A DNA stretch of 64,000 nt, from contig NZ_FCOG02000036.1 in assembly GCF_001544975.2 (NCBI RefSeq), positions 1-64,000 of the forward strand, in the 5' to 3' direction. The DNA comes from Caballeronia arationis. Its GTDB lineage: Bacteria > Pseudomonadota > Gammaproteobacteria > Burkholderiales > Burkholderiaceae. Under the pieces are notes generated by a model. The model did not search any database. It had not been told where the DNA came from and worked only from the letters and a program-made list of their open reading frames with translations. Position 1 is the stretch's first letter. Each line of letters starts with the position of its first letter. Shown here one piece after another: positions 1-9,333 of this stretch. The position numbers and the translations under genes are program-made.

Positions 1-97
1 ACGAAAGTTAACATTGACGCTACGCGTTTACAAGCAATTCTTTCGCGTCAGATCCCGAAGATGTGGGCAATCCTGAGGCGAAGAACGGGGGGAGTGC

Positions 98-2530
98 ATG
101 GGAAGTCCGTCGCGGGACCGCAACGCGCAACTCATCGGTGTCATCTGGCCGTTTCTGGCCGTCATCCTGATTCTCGTCGCGCTCGCCATGCTGAGCATCG
201 ACATCATGTCCTCGGTGCGCGCCTATATCGGCGGCGAAAGCACCTGGTCGAAAAGCCAGAAGGACGCAGTCTTCTATCTCGATCTCTACGCCGAACCCGG
301 CGAGCCCGCCGCATATCGCCAGTATCGTGCCGCCGTTGCCGGCCCGCAGAATTTGCGGCGCGCGCGCGAGGCGCTCGAGCGCGATCCGCCGGACGACGCC
401 ACGGCACGCAGCGCGCTGCTCGCGGGCGGCATTTATCCGGCGGACATCGACGACATGATCTGGGCGGTTCGCATGTTCCGCCGCGTGAGTTATTTCGACG
501 AAGCGCTCGGCCACTGGACGCGCGCCGACGCCAGGCTGGAGCAGCTCGATACCGTGGCGCACGCGCTGCATGCACAGCTCAAGGACGGCGCCCGCGATGC
601 GGCGATCGTCGATCCGCTCAAACAGCAGATCCGCCAGATCAATGCCGACATTGCGCCCGACTCGCTCGGCTTTTCCGTCGTGCTCGGCACGGCGTTCAGG
701 CGCACCGCGTCGCTCCTGCTGGCGGCGGACCTGATCGCCACGCTGACGCTCGTGCTGCTGTGTGCCGTGCACGTGCGGCGGCTGATTGGCGAGCGCGGAC
801 GCATCGAGGCCGCGCTCACGCAGAGTGAGGCGCGCGCGAAGGCGACGCTCGGCTCGATCGGCGAGGCGGTCATCGCGACGGGGCCGACGGGCATCGTCGA
901 GTTCGTCAATCCGGCGGCAGAGCGCATTGCCGGCGTGCGCGCGGCGGATTGCCTCGGTCGCCCACTGGTCGAGAGCTTTCTGCTGCTGCACGAAGCGAGC
1001 CGCGAGCCGGTCGATCCGCTCGCGCAGGCGCATTTCGGGCGGCACGCCGAATGGGTGCTGCGCTGTCCCGACGGCGACGAAATCTTCGTGCAGGCGGTCA
1101 GCTCGCGCATCAGCGACTCGGCGGTGGGCCGGCCGGGCGCCGCCGCAGCCGGGTCGAGCGAGATGGGCTTCGTGCTGATCCTGCGCAACATGACGCGCGA
1201 GCACGAATACATCGAGAGCCTCGCGTGGGCGGCGACCCACGACGCGCTCACGGGCCTCGTGAACCGCGCCGAATTCGAAGCGCGCCTCGCGGGCGCGCTC
1301 GCGGACGGCGCGCAGGAGGAACAGAGGGCGTCGGCGCTGCTTTTCCTCGATCTCGACCGCTTCAAGGCCGTCAACGACACCTGCGGCCACGCTGCCGGCG
1401 ATGCGATGCTGCGCGAAGTCGCGGCGCGCTTCGAACGCGCCATCAACCGCGCGGATACGCTCGCGCGGCTCGGTGGCGACGAATTCGCCGTGCTGCTCGC
1501 GGGCAGCGATCCGGCGCGCACGGAGGCGGTCGCCGAACGCCTGCGCGCGAGCCTCAACGACTTCGCGTTCAACTGGGAAGCGCAGTTGCTGACGACTAGC
1601 GTGAGCGTGGGCGTGGTCGATCTCTGCGGGGCGCGCATGAGCGTCGAGGAAGCGCTGCGCCTCGCCGACATCTCGTGCTACATGGCAAAGGAGCGCGGCC
1701 GCGACCGGGTGCAGATGGCGGACCTGCGCGACCGCGAACTCGTCCGGCACGCGAACGAGGTGTCGTGGGGACGGCGGCTGAAGAAGGCGCTCGAGCACGA
1801 GCATTTCTGCCTCTACATTCAGCCGATCGTGGCCGTGGGCGAAGGGCGCATACAGGAGCCGCGTCGTGCCGAACTGCTGCTGCGCATGCAGGAGCCGGGC
1901 GCGGGCGTGATCGCGCCGAATCTCTTCGTGCCCGCCGCCGAGCGCTACGGCCTCATGACGCTGATCGACCGCTGGGTGGTCCGCACGGCGCTCGATGTAC
2001 TCGCGAACGCCGAACGCAAGCACTTCGACGAATATTCGATCAACCTGTCGGGCGCGTCGGTCGGGGACGAGCGTTTTCTCGGTTTCGTGCGCGAGCAGTT
2101 CGCGTCGAGCGGCGTGGCGCCGAGCCTGATCTGCTTCGAAATCACGGAAACGGCGGCGATCGCCAATCTCGCGTCGGCGGCGCGCTTCATGCGCGAACTG
2201 AATGCGCTCGGCTGCCGCTTCGCGCTCGACGACTTCGGCGCGGGCATGTCGTCGTTCGGCTATCTGAAACACCTGCCGGTCGAGTATCTGAAGATCGACG
2301 GCAGCTTCGTGATGGACATCCAGCACGATTCCGTCAGCCGCGACATGGTCGCCGCGATCAACGAGATGGGCCACTCGATGAAATGCCGGACGATCGCCGA
2401 ATACGTCGAGAGCGACGGCATTCTCCGGACGCTCGGCGAGATCGGCGTCGACTACGCGCAGGGCTTTCATATCGGACGGCCGCTTCCGTGGATGGAAGAA
2501 GCCGTCGCGCCCGTCGCGGCGTCGGCCTGA
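98..2530 (+). CDS. Membrane diguanylate cyclase/phosphodiesterase (PAS-GGDEF-EAL)
   Basis: This 810-residue protein makes or degrades cyclic di-GMP. One membrane helix lies at about residues 14-36 and a second at about 205-228, with a putative periplasmic sensor between them. A PAS-like region follows (about 245-370). The GGDEF domain holds an intact GGDEF near residue 458; the position where the RxxD inhibitory site would begin is Asn, so product inhibition may be absent. The EAL domain carries the ELL variant of the signature near residue 590, and FEITET, DDFGAG and LKIDG are present, so phosphodiesterase activity is plausible. The start is chosen for the GGGGGAG ribosome site just upstream of the ATG. 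It stands alone, with no adjacent response regulator. Confidence 0.93.
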   Translation: MGSPSRDRNAQLIGVIWPFLAVILILVALAMLSIDIMSSVRAYIGGESTWSKSQKDAVFYLDLYAEPGEPAAYRQYRAAVAGPQNLRRAREALERDPPDDATARSALLAGGIYPADIDDMIWAVRMFRRVSYFDEALGHWTRADARLEQLDTVAHALHAQLKDGARDAAIVDPLKQQIRQINADIAPDSLGFSVVLGTAFRRTASLLLAADLIATLTLVLLCAVHVRRLIGERGRIEAALTQSEARAKATLGSIGEAVIATGPTGIVEFVNPAAERIAGVRAADCLGRPLVESFLLLHEASREPVDPLAQAHFGRHAEWVLRCPDGDEIFVQAVSSRISDSAVGRPGAAAAGSSEMGFVLILRNMTREHEYIESLAWAATHDALTGLVNRAEFEARLAGALADGAQEEQRASALLFLDLDRFKAVNDTCGHAAGDAMLREVAARFERAINRADTLARLGGDEFAVLLAGSDPARTEAVAERLRASLNDFAFNWEAQLLTTSVSVGVVDLCGARMSVEEALRLADISCYMAKERGRDRVQMADLRDRELVRHANEVSWGRRLKKALEHEHFCLYIQPIVAVGEGRIQEPRRAELLLRMQEPGAGVIAPNLFVPAAERYGLMTLIDRWVVRTALDVLANAERKHFDEYSINLSGASVGDERFLGFVREQFASSGVAPSLICFEITETAAIANLASAARFMRELNALGCRFALDDFGAGMSSFGYLKHLPVEYLKIDGSFVMDIQHDSVSRDMVAAINEMGHSMKCRTIAEYVESDGILRTLGEIGVDYAQGFHIGRPLPWMEEAVAPVAASA

Positions 2531-2560
2531 GCCGGGCCTTCTACGCCTCCCGCGCGCCGC

Positions 2561-3481
2561 TTACTTGCCCCAGCGCAGCACCAGCGGATCGAGCCGGCGC
2601 GCGACCTTCAGCAGGCCTTCGCGCACGGCGGGATGCATCGGCGCGAACGGATGGCGCACCGCGTCGGAGCCAATGACGCCGCCTTCCTTCATCAGCGTCT
2701 TGCACGCGGCGAGCCCGCACTGCCGATTTTCGTAGTTGATGAGCGGCAGCCATTGCTGATAGAGGTCGGCGGCTTTTTCGGTGTCGCCGGCGAAATACGC
2801 ATCGACGATCTTGCGGATGCCGTCCGGATAGCCGCCGCCTGTCATCGCGCCGGTCGCGCCGGCGTCGAAGTCCGGGATCAGCGTGATCGCTTCCTCGCCG
2901 TCCCAGGGGCCGACGATCGCGTCGCCGCCCAGCTCGATCAGTTCGCGCAGCTTCGAGGCCGCCTGCGCCGTCTCGATCTTGAAATACGACACGTGCTCGA
3001 CTTCCTTCGCCAGCTTGGCGAGAAACGGCGCCGAAAGCGGCGTGCCGGCGACGGGCGCGTCCTGGATCATGATCGGGATGTCGATCGCATCCGACACCTG
3101 GCCGTAGAACTCGCGGATGCCGCGCTCGCCGACGCGGATCGTCGCGCCATGGTACGGCGGCATGATCATCACCATCGCGGCGCCCGCGTCCTGTGCGGCG
3201 CGGCTGCGCGCGGCGCAGATGTGGGTGCTGAAGTGCGTCGTCGTGACGATCACCGGCACGCGGCCCGCGACGTGCTCCAGCACCGTCTTCTGGACGGCGC
3301 TGCGCTCGTCGTCGGTCAGCGCGAACTGCTCCGAGAAGTTCGCGAGAATGCACAGGCCGTTCGATCCGGCGTCGATCATGAAATCGATCGCGCGCTTCTG
3401 GCCTTCGAGGTCGAGGCGGCCGGCGTCGTCGAAGATGGTCGGCGCGACCGGGAACACGCCGCGATAGGGCTGCTGTGCCAT
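2561..3481 (-). CDS. DHDPS-family dehydratase, L-2-keto-3-deoxyarabonate dehydratase-like
   Basis: A 306-residue dihydrodipicolinate synthase/N-acetylneuraminate lyase-fold enzyme. The Schiff-base lysine is Lys168 in YFKIE, and the MPPY tyrosine is Tyr110. Where DapA has a GTTGE loop this protein reads ILANFSEQF, which I recall from L-2-keto-3-deoxyarabonate dehydratases of the non-phosphorylating L-arabinose pathway (product alpha-ketoglutarate semialdehyde). The frame is open far upstream, but ATG 3481 has an AGGAGA ribosome site and begins the family's normal N-terminus. It is divergent from a LysR gene that probably controls it. No other arabinose-pathway gene is in the window, so the exact sugar acid is inferred. 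Confidence 0.85.
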   Translation of the reverse strand: MAQQPYRGVFPVAPTIFDDAGRLDLEGQKRAIDFMIDAGSNGLCILANFSEQFALTDDERSAVQKTVLEHVAGRVPVIVTTTHFSTHICAARSRAAQDAGAAMVMIMPPYHGATIRVGERGIREFYGQVSDAIDIPIMIQDAPVAGTPLSAPFLAKLAKEVEHVSYFKIETAQAASKLRELIELGGDAIVGPWDGEEAITLIPDFDAGATGAMTGGGYPDGIRKIVDAYFAGDTEKAADLYQQWLPLINYENRQCGLAACKTLMKEGGVIGSDAVRHPFAPMHPAVREGLLKVARRLDPLVLRWGK

Positions 3482-3514
3482 GAGACTGTCTCCTGTGTTT
3501 GTTGGACTGCGCCG

Positions 3515-3546
3515 ACTATACGGCTCGAAAAGCACCGCTGTATAGT
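3515..3546. promoter_or_regulatory. Inverted repeat between the dehydratase and LysR genes
   Basis: ACTATAC (3515-3521) and GTATAGT (3540-3546) are perfect 7-bp arms 18 bp apart, in the middle of the divergent intergenic region. Each arm also gives a TATAGT -10-like box pointing toward one of the two genes. This suits a LysR-type operator overlapping two face-to-face promoters, but binding is inferred. Confidence 0.5.
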
Positions 3547-3592
3547 GAAACCTTTCCATCGGATGATCGCTTTTGCGACTCACCCACGCTCC

Positions 3593-4546
3593 ATGAAAAA
3601 CACCCCCGACGTCCTCATGTCGCGCCTGCGGATGAAGCAGTTGCAACTGCTCATCGCGCTCGACGACCACAAGTCCCTGCACAAGGCCGCGGGCGCGATG
3701 GCGATGACGCAGTCCGCCGCCAGCAAGGCGCTCGCGGAACTCGAATCGATGCTGGAGGCGCCGCTCTTCGAGCGCGCGAAGACCGGCCTGATCCCGAACC
3801 AGTTCGGCCGCTGCGTGATCCGCCACGCGCGCGTGCTCGCGACCGACCTCGTGTCGCTCTGCCAGGAGGTCGCGCAGATCCGCTCGGGGACGGGCGGGCG
3901 GCTCGCGGTCGGCGCGATCATGGGCGCGGTGCCGAAGGTGGTCGCGCCGATCGTCAACGCGCTCAACGCGAGCCATCCCGAACTGTCGATCGAGATCGTC
4001 GAAGACACGAGCGTGCGCATGCTCACGCTGCTCGACGACGGCCACCTCGATCTCGTGATCGGACGCGCGAGCGTGGCCGCGGAGCCTTCGAAGTATCACT
4101 ATCAGGCGCTCGACGACGAACCGCTTTCGGTGGTCGTCGCGTACGATCATCCGCCGCTGGCGGAAGGCGTCGTGACGCTGGCGGATCTGGCGGGGCATCG
4201 CTGGGTCACGTATCCGGGTTCGATGCCGATGAACGCGCTGCTCGCGCGCGAGATGGACCTGGCGGGCGTGGCCGCGCCCGCCAGCCGCATTTCCACGGCC
4301 TCCACGTTCGCCACCGTCGCGCTCCTGCAGGAGGGCACGGATCTCGTCTCCATCCTGCCGACCGACGTCGCGGAACTTTTCGCGCGCCACGGCATGCTGC
4401 GCATCCTGCCGGTGAGGCTCAGGTCGAAGTCGCAGACTTTCGGGATCGTGACGCGCAAGGGCGGCGTGCTCTCGCCGCCCGCGAAGCAGTTCGTGCAGCT
4501 GGTTCGCGAGCAAAATCGCGCGCCCAGGCAGGTTGCCGGCAATTAA
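3593..4546 (+). CDS. LysR-family regulator, GbpR-like
   Basis: A 317-residue LysR-type transcription factor. The N-terminal winged helix-turn-helix covers about residues 8-70 (core AAGAMAMTQSAASKALAEL), followed by a periplasmic-binding-protein-like effector domain. It resembles GbpR-type regulators of sugar use, which fits the divergent sugar-acid dehydratase. The start at ATG 3593 keeps the usual short lead before the HTH; ATG 3563 in the same frame is the alternative. It probably senses a sugar acid or a pathway intermediate. Confidence 0.88.
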   Translation: MKNTPDVLMSRLRMKQLQLLIALDDHKSLHKAAGAMAMTQSAASKALAELESMLEAPLFERAKTGLIPNQFGRCVIRHARVLATDLVSLCQEVAQIRSGTGGRLAVGAIMGAVPKVVAPIVNALNASHPELSIEIVEDTSVRMLTLLDDGHLDLVIGRASVAAEPSKYHYQALDDEPLSVVVAYDHPPLAEGVVTLADLAGHRWVTYPGSMPMNALLAREMDLAGVAAPASRISTASTFATVALLQEGTDLVSILPTDVAELFARHGMLRILPVRLRSKSQTFGIVTRKGGVLSPPAKQFVQLVREQNRAPRQVAGN

Positions 4547-4729
4547 GGAGTTATTTAACCCGGATTAGTCGACTTTAAGCCGATCGTGCGCTGCACGCGC
4601 CTATACTTTCGACACGCGTCGGGAACCGAAATGCCGCTACCGACAGTTGCAATCGGCGGCAGCACGCACTGCGCGAAAATCAACGAACGGACACAGGCGC
4701 CAGCGGCGCCATAGCGAGCGGAAGCGGCC

Positions 4730-5983
4730 ATGAGTGACACATCTGCCGGCGAACTGAAAGGGCTTGTCGCGACGCTGCGCGCACAGCAGACGGCGCTCAC
4801 CGAACGGTGGATGAAGCTCGTGTTCGGCGACACGGAAGTCGAACACTCGGATCAGCTCACGTATCGCCAGCTTGCGGACCATCTGCCCAGCATCTTCGAA
4901 GAAATCTGCATCGTGCTCGAACGGCGCAACCTGCGCGACCAGGAAGGCGCGATCGAGCGCAATGCGCGGCAGCACGGCCAGTGGCGCTGGCAGCAGGGCT
5001 ACCGCATCGACGAACTGGTGCGCGAGCTCGACCTTTTTCGTCAGGTGCTGCTCGCGGCGATCGGCGAATACGCCAGCGGGCATCCCGAGTTCCCCCGCGA
5101 GGCCGAAGAACGCGCGCGGCTGATGACCGACGAGGTGGTGAGTTTCGTCACGCTGGCTTCGATCCGCGAGGCGGTCGGCGAGCGCGACCGCAAGATCGAC
5201 GAATACACCGGCATGCTCGAGCGCGCGAATCACGAACTGACTCTGCGCCAGCGGCTCATCAGCGACCTTTACGAATCGCGCATGCAGGTGACGCGGCGCG
5301 TCGCCCACGACCTGCGCAATTTCCTGAACGTGTTCTCCACCGCGCTGCAACTCGCGGGCCGCGCGCCCGCCAAGAGGGACGCGGCGCTTGCGCTCGCGAA
5401 CCGGCAGGTCGCCGACATGACGATGCTCGTCGACGAAATGGTCGAATATTCGAAGGTGCTCAACGACGATGCGGTCCTGACCGTCGAGCCGTTCGACCTG
5501 ACCGGCCTCTTCGACGAACTGATGCAGGTGAGCCGGGGCTCGACCGAGGCGAAGGGCCTCAAGCTCACCGGGCATATCGACCCGGGCCTTTCCGTGATCA
5601 CGTCGAACCGGCTGAAGCTCAAGCAGGTCGCCTACAACCTGCTGTCGAACGCGATCAAGTACACGTCGTCCGGTGAAGTCTCGCTGACGATGACCGCAGT
5701 CGCCGCAGGACAGTGGCAGCTGCGAGTGGCGGACACGGGCGTCGGCATCGGCGCGGACGATCAGGAGCGCGTGTTCGAGGAATTCGAGCGCGCCGCCTCC
5801 GACGACATCCCCGGCACCGGGCTCGGGCTCGCGATCGTGAAGGAACTGTCGCGCGCGCTCAAGGGCGAGTTGCACTTCCAGTCGTTCAAGGGCAGCGGCA
5901 GCGTGTTCGAAGTGGTGTTTCCGGTGACGCTCGAAGTGGATGGCGAAGCGAATCCCCCCGACCCATCCGGCCGCGCGGCCTGA
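4730..5983 (+). CDS. Soluble sensor histidine kinase
   Basis: A 417-residue kinase with no predicted membrane segment. The N-terminal 170 residues are helical with no recognised sensor domain, perhaps RsbRD-like. The phosphoacceptor is in RRVAHDLRNFLN near residue 193, the HDLRN type of H box. The ATPase domain shows the N box (NLLSNAIKY), the G1 box (DTGVGIG) and the G2 box (GTGLGLAIVKEL). No response regulator gene is adjacent, so it is an orphan whose partner lies elsewhere. The start is ATG 4730, preceded by GCGGAAGCGGCC. Confidence 0.9.
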   Translation: MSDTSAGELKGLVATLRAQQTALTERWMKLVFGDTEVEHSDQLTYRQLADHLPSIFEEICIVLERRNLRDQEGAIERNARQHGQWRWQQGYRIDELVRELDLFRQVLLAAIGEYASGHPEFPREAEERARLMTDEVVSFVTLASIREAVGERDRKIDEYTGMLERANHELTLRQRLISDLYESRMQVTRRVAHDLRNFLNVFSTALQLAGRAPAKRDAALALANRQVADMTMLVDEMVEYSKVLNDDAVLTVEPFDLTGLFDELMQVSRGSTEAKGLKLTGHIDPGLSVITSNRLKLKQVAYNLLSNAIKYTSSGEVSLTMTAVAAGQWQLRVADTGVGIGADDQERVFEEFERAASDDIPGTGLGLAIVKELSRALKGELHFQSFKGSGSVFEVVFPVTLEVDGEANPPDPSGRAA

Positions 5984-6055
5984 AACAAAACCGACATCGT
6001 TTGCCTCTACTATCGACAGCCTCGTGACATCCCCCATCATCCGAGGAATCGTTTC

Positions 6056-7672
6056 ATGTCAGAGTTTGTCGAGAGGCCGTCGCGCCGAATTCTTCTCAAA
6101 AGTCTTGCTGGCGGCGCGGGGCTCGCGCTCGCCGGCTCGCGTATCGGCGACGTGCTGGCCCAGGGCGTCGCGCCGGCGGTCGTGACTGCCGACAAGCTGC
6201 GCCCGCAACTGCCGGGCGGCGTGATGAGCGGCGACGTCACCGCGACGAGCGGCATCGTCTGGAGCCGGACGGACCGGCCGTCGCGGATGATCGTCGATTA
6301 TTCGACGAGCGAGCGCTTCCAGACCTTCGAGCGGCGCATCGGGCCGGCGGCGCTCGAAAGCAGCGATTTCACCGCGCGACTCGACCTCACAGGACTTCCG
6401 CCGGGCGCCGATCTGTTTTATCGCGTGCGCTTTCAGGATCTCGCCGACGAAAAGGTGCTGAGCGAGCCGGTGACGGGCCGCCTGCGCACCGCCGCGCTGA
6501 GCGCGGACAAGCCGGTCACCTTCGTCTTTTCCGGCGACGAGGCGGGCCAGGGCTGGGGCATCAACGAACGCTTCGGCGGTTATCGCGTGTATGAAGCGAT
6601 GCGCCGCGAATCGCCCGACTTCTTCATCCATTCCGGCGACCAGATCTACGCCGACGGCCCGATCCAGGCCGAAGTGAAGCTGCCAGACGGCACCATGTGG
6701 ACCAATCTCGTGACGGAAGCGAAGTCGCACGTCGCGCAGACGCTCGACGACTATCGCGGCGCGTTCGCGTACAACCAGCTCGATGTGAACAAGCGCCGCT
6801 TCATGGCGGAGGTGCCGTTCCTCGTGCAATGGGACGATCACGAAGTGCGCAACAACTGGTATCCGGGCCAGAGAATCGGCGCGGCGGAACAGCGCTACAC
6901 GACGCGCGCGGTGTCGCTGCTCGCGGCGCGCGCGAAGCAGGCGATGTTCGAATACAACCCGTTTCGCATCAACCAGTTCGATCCCGAGCAGGTGTATCGC
7001 GGCTTCCAGTTCGGGCCATTGCTCGATGTCTTCATGCTCGACGAGCGTTCGTATCGCGGACCTAATTCGCCGAACCGGCAGGCGCGGCTCGATAGCGAGT
7101 CGGCGTTTCTCGGGCCGCAGCAGGCCGCGTGGCTCAAGGCATCGCTGAAAAGTTCGAAGGCGACCTGGAAGGTGATCGCGAGCGACATGCCGATCTCGCT
7201 CGTCGTGCCCGACGCGAATCCCGACGTGCCGAAAGGCACCTACGAAGCGTGGGCCAACGCCGACGACGGCGCGCCGTCGGGGCGCGAGCTGGAACTCGCG
7301 GAGATCCTGCGCTTCATCAAGCGCGAGAACATCGAGAACGTCGTATGGGTGACGGCCGACGTGCACTATGCGCAGGCGACGCACTACGATCCGACGCGGG
7401 CGAAGTTCACCGAGTTCAAGCCGTTCTGGGAATTCGTCGGCGGGCCGATCAATGCGGGCACCTTCGGCCCGAACGAACTCGACACGACATTCGGCCCCGA
7501 GCTTCGCTACGTGAGCGTTCCGAAGGACAATCCGCAGAACCAGTCGCCGGCTGCGCGCCAGCAATACTACGGCCGGGCGAAGATCGATCCGGCAAGCCGC
7601 GCGATGACCGTGTCGCTACACGATCTCGACGGCAAGTCGCTCTGGGAAGTGACGCTGAATCCCGAAGCGTGA
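6056..7672 (+). CDS. phoD: PhoD-family alkaline phosphatase (Tat-exported)
   Basis: A 538-residue phosphoesterase. The N-terminus has a twin-arginine signal (RRILLKSLAGGAGLALA). A PhoD N-terminal beta-domain follows (about residues 55-155), then the metallophosphatase domain with SGDQIYADG, WDDHEVRNN and VTADVHYAQ, the residues that bind Ca/Fe in this family. It would release phosphate from phosphodiesters and monoesters in the periplasm. The upstream region does not show an obvious Pho box. A single-gene unit. Confidence 0.92.
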   Translation: MSEFVERPSRRILLKSLAGGAGLALAGSRIGDVLAQGVAPAVVTADKLRPQLPGGVMSGDVTATSGIVWSRTDRPSRMIVDYSTSERFQTFERRIGPAALESSDFTARLDLTGLPPGADLFYRVRFQDLADEKVLSEPVTGRLRTAALSADKPVTFVFSGDEAGQGWGINERFGGYRVYEAMRRESPDFFIHSGDQIYADGPIQAEVKLPDGTMWTNLVTEAKSHVAQTLDDYRGAFAYNQLDVNKRRFMAEVPFLVQWDDHEVRNNWYPGQRIGAAEQRYTTRAVSLLAARAKQAMFEYNPFRINQFDPEQVYRGFQFGPLLDVFMLDERSYRGPNSPNRQARLDSESAFLGPQQAAWLKASLKSSKATWKVIASDMPISLVVPDANPDVPKGTYEAWANADDGAPSGRELELAEILRFIKRENIENVVWVTADVHYAQATHYDPTRAKFTEFKPFWEFVGGPINAGTFGPNELDTTFGPELRYVSVPKDNPQNQSPAARQQYYGRAKIDPASRAMTVSLHDLDGKSLWEVTLNPEA

Positions 7673-7679
7673 CCGCCGC

Positions 7680-7925
7680 TCATTGTCCGAAGGGCACGTC
7701 GCATTGCGGGATGACGCCGCACGTCTGCTGCCGGCGTGCGGCCGACACGACGTCGCCCTGTTGAATTCCGCCGTAGGAAGTGGCGTCGCTGGCTGGCGTC
7801 GCGGCTTCTGCGGCTTCCCGCAAAGCGGCGGCGATGGCGTCGTCCTGTGCTTCCTGTGCGTAGCTCACGTTCATCGTGGCGAATGTCAGCGCGGCGGCTG
7901 CCGCGATCATCAGTCTTGCGTTCAT
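7680..7925 (-). CDS. Small secreted protein of unknown function
   Basis: An 81-residue protein with an N-terminal signal peptide ending near AYAQ-type residues (cleavage about residue 23), then a short charged region and a tail containing two cysteines (TCGVIPQC). The layout resembles the short DUF4148-type exported proteins common in Burkholderia, but no domain is certain. Start ATG 7925 has GAAGGAGC before it. It is convergent with phoD, 7 bp away. Confidence 0.7.
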   Translation of the reverse strand: MNARLMIAAAAALTFATMNVSYAQEAQDDAIAAALREAAEAATPASDATSYGGIQQGDVVSAARRQQTCGVIPQCDVPFGQ

Positions 7926-8446
7926 GTGAAGCTCCTTCGTGTGCGCGCGGTCATCCGATGGCATTCGCCCGTGACCCCGCCCGGCTGGATATCGCGCTTT
8001 CCCGATGGCGGCCCCGGTGATAGCCGGCAGACATCCCGCTGCCGGATATCCGCGCGCATCGACGTAAAGCGTACGGATGCCGGTTCCTGGCGCGATGTGG
8101 CGCGCCGTTCCGGCCTTGGTTGTGTGTGAACATTGCGCGATACGGTGCGATGCGTGCGATGACGAGGGGTGATTGACGCGACCTGTCGTCGTTTTTTTGA
8201 ACCCGCACGCACCGTGAAGCGCGTGGGTGAAATTTAAGATGGCTGTGGGCTTACGCACAGTCCTCTTAAGGAGGGCGCGTAATGGGGGGCTTTGAGGGCA
8301 AGGGAATTGCGGCCGGCGTTTGTGCGGATCGTCGAACGTTTCGTGAATGAGGTCTTTCTTTCGAAGTGGCGCGCCAGCGGACTTCAAGATACTGTTAGTA
8401 ATCCGGTATCGTTGGATATCAAAAGACGGAAGTGGACGGACGTTGA
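7926..8446. other. 521-bp intergenic region
   Basis: It holds the promoter of the leftward secreted-protein gene and the lead-in to the 8447 gene. At 8282-8350 there is a 22-codon open frame with a strong AAGGAGGG ribosome site. No RNA gene or repeat was recognised. Confidence 0.5.
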
Positions 8447-9331
8447 ATGGCGACGGAACTGAAATCGGACGCGTGGCATCGCTACATGCTGTACCGAAGC
8501 GGCGAGCCATATATGTCGCTTGAGGATGAAGAGAAGCGAAATGAAGCGGTCGAAGCGGGCAGGACATTCACCTCATTGGCCTCTGCTGATGTGTGGGCCA
8601 AGGATGCCGAACTGGTCGAGCGTGTGCGCGCTTTCCTCGGCGGAAAAGTCCACTGGCATGAGCGGTTCGCGAAGAGCGGCACTGACCTTCAAGTCGTGCG
8701 AACGCTCATGGGCATGGTGCAGAGCGGCAGCGTCGTGGTGATTCCGGAGGAACCGGTACGCAGTGGTGGCATTGGGAAGCACGCGAGCAATGGCGCAGTG
8801 TCGTTCTGGGGCGTCGAAAATTTCGATCCGCCGCGCTACGCGAGCGTGCAGGAAAGGTACCAGGCGCAGATCGCAGAATTACAGGCAAATGAGACGCCTT
8901 GGGCCGAAATCCAGGCGATGAACGACAGCATCAATCAGAAGTTCATGCACGCGGCGGTTCTGGCCGATCCGCTCGGGACGTTGCCGACATTTGCTCGAGC
9001 AGGCTGGATCAGCAAATACGGGTTGCCTGACTTGTCGACTTGGAACCGGGCTGCCGATATGGATGGCGCCAGTGATTCGGATGAAGGCGAAACGCCAACT
9101 CCACTCTCCAATGCCCTGCCGTTCGAGCTAGGTGAGAGTACAGTATCCGACGATGTTATCGGTATAGCAGCGCGCGGAGTCGGCGAGGCGCAGGAGGCCG
9201 AATGTTTTTCGCAGTATGAGGCTGATCTGATCGAATGCAACGCGTACTCGCGCATGACTCGCGATCCCTATACCTACGTGTCTTGCAAGCAGCAAGCCTT
9301 CAATCGATACAACCAGTGCAGAGGATACTGA
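8447..9331 (+). CDS. Unknown protein with twin CX10C C-terminus; possible secreted effector
   Basis: A 294-residue protein I do not recognise. It has no signal peptide or membrane segment. The body is hydrophilic. The last 45 residues carry four evenly placed cysteines (253, 264, 280, 291: CX10C, X15, CX10C) with aromatic residues between them. I have seen similar four-Cys tails on type VI/polymorphic effectors of Burkholderiales, so an effector role is a guess. Base composition is visibly lower in GC than its neighbours, suggesting acquisition. The 9334 gene follows with a 2-bp gap and may encode its partner or immunity protein. No VgrG, Hcp or PAAR gene is nearby. Confidence 0.6.
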   Translation: MATELKSDAWHRYMLYRSGEPYMSLEDEEKRNEAVEAGRTFTSLASADVWAKDAELVERVRAFLGGKVHWHERFAKSGTDLQVVRTLMGMVQSGSVVVIPEEPVRSGGIGKHASNGAVSFWGVENFDPPRYASVQERYQAQIAELQANETPWAEIQAMNDSINQKFMHAAVLADPLGTLPTFARAGWISKYGLPDLSTWNRAADMDGASDSDEGETPTPLSNALPFELGESTVSDDVIGIAARGVGEAQEAECFSQYEADLIECNAYSRMTRDPYTYVSCKQQAFNRYNQCRGY

Positions 9332-9333
9332 CC

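Noticed and set aside
20..2470. 816-codon open frame on the opposite strand of the GGDEF/EAL gene
   Set aside because: His/Arg/Ala-rich shadow frame from high-GC third-position bias; no motif. Similar long antisense frames at 17640-19964 and 38903-40438 were rejected for the same reason.
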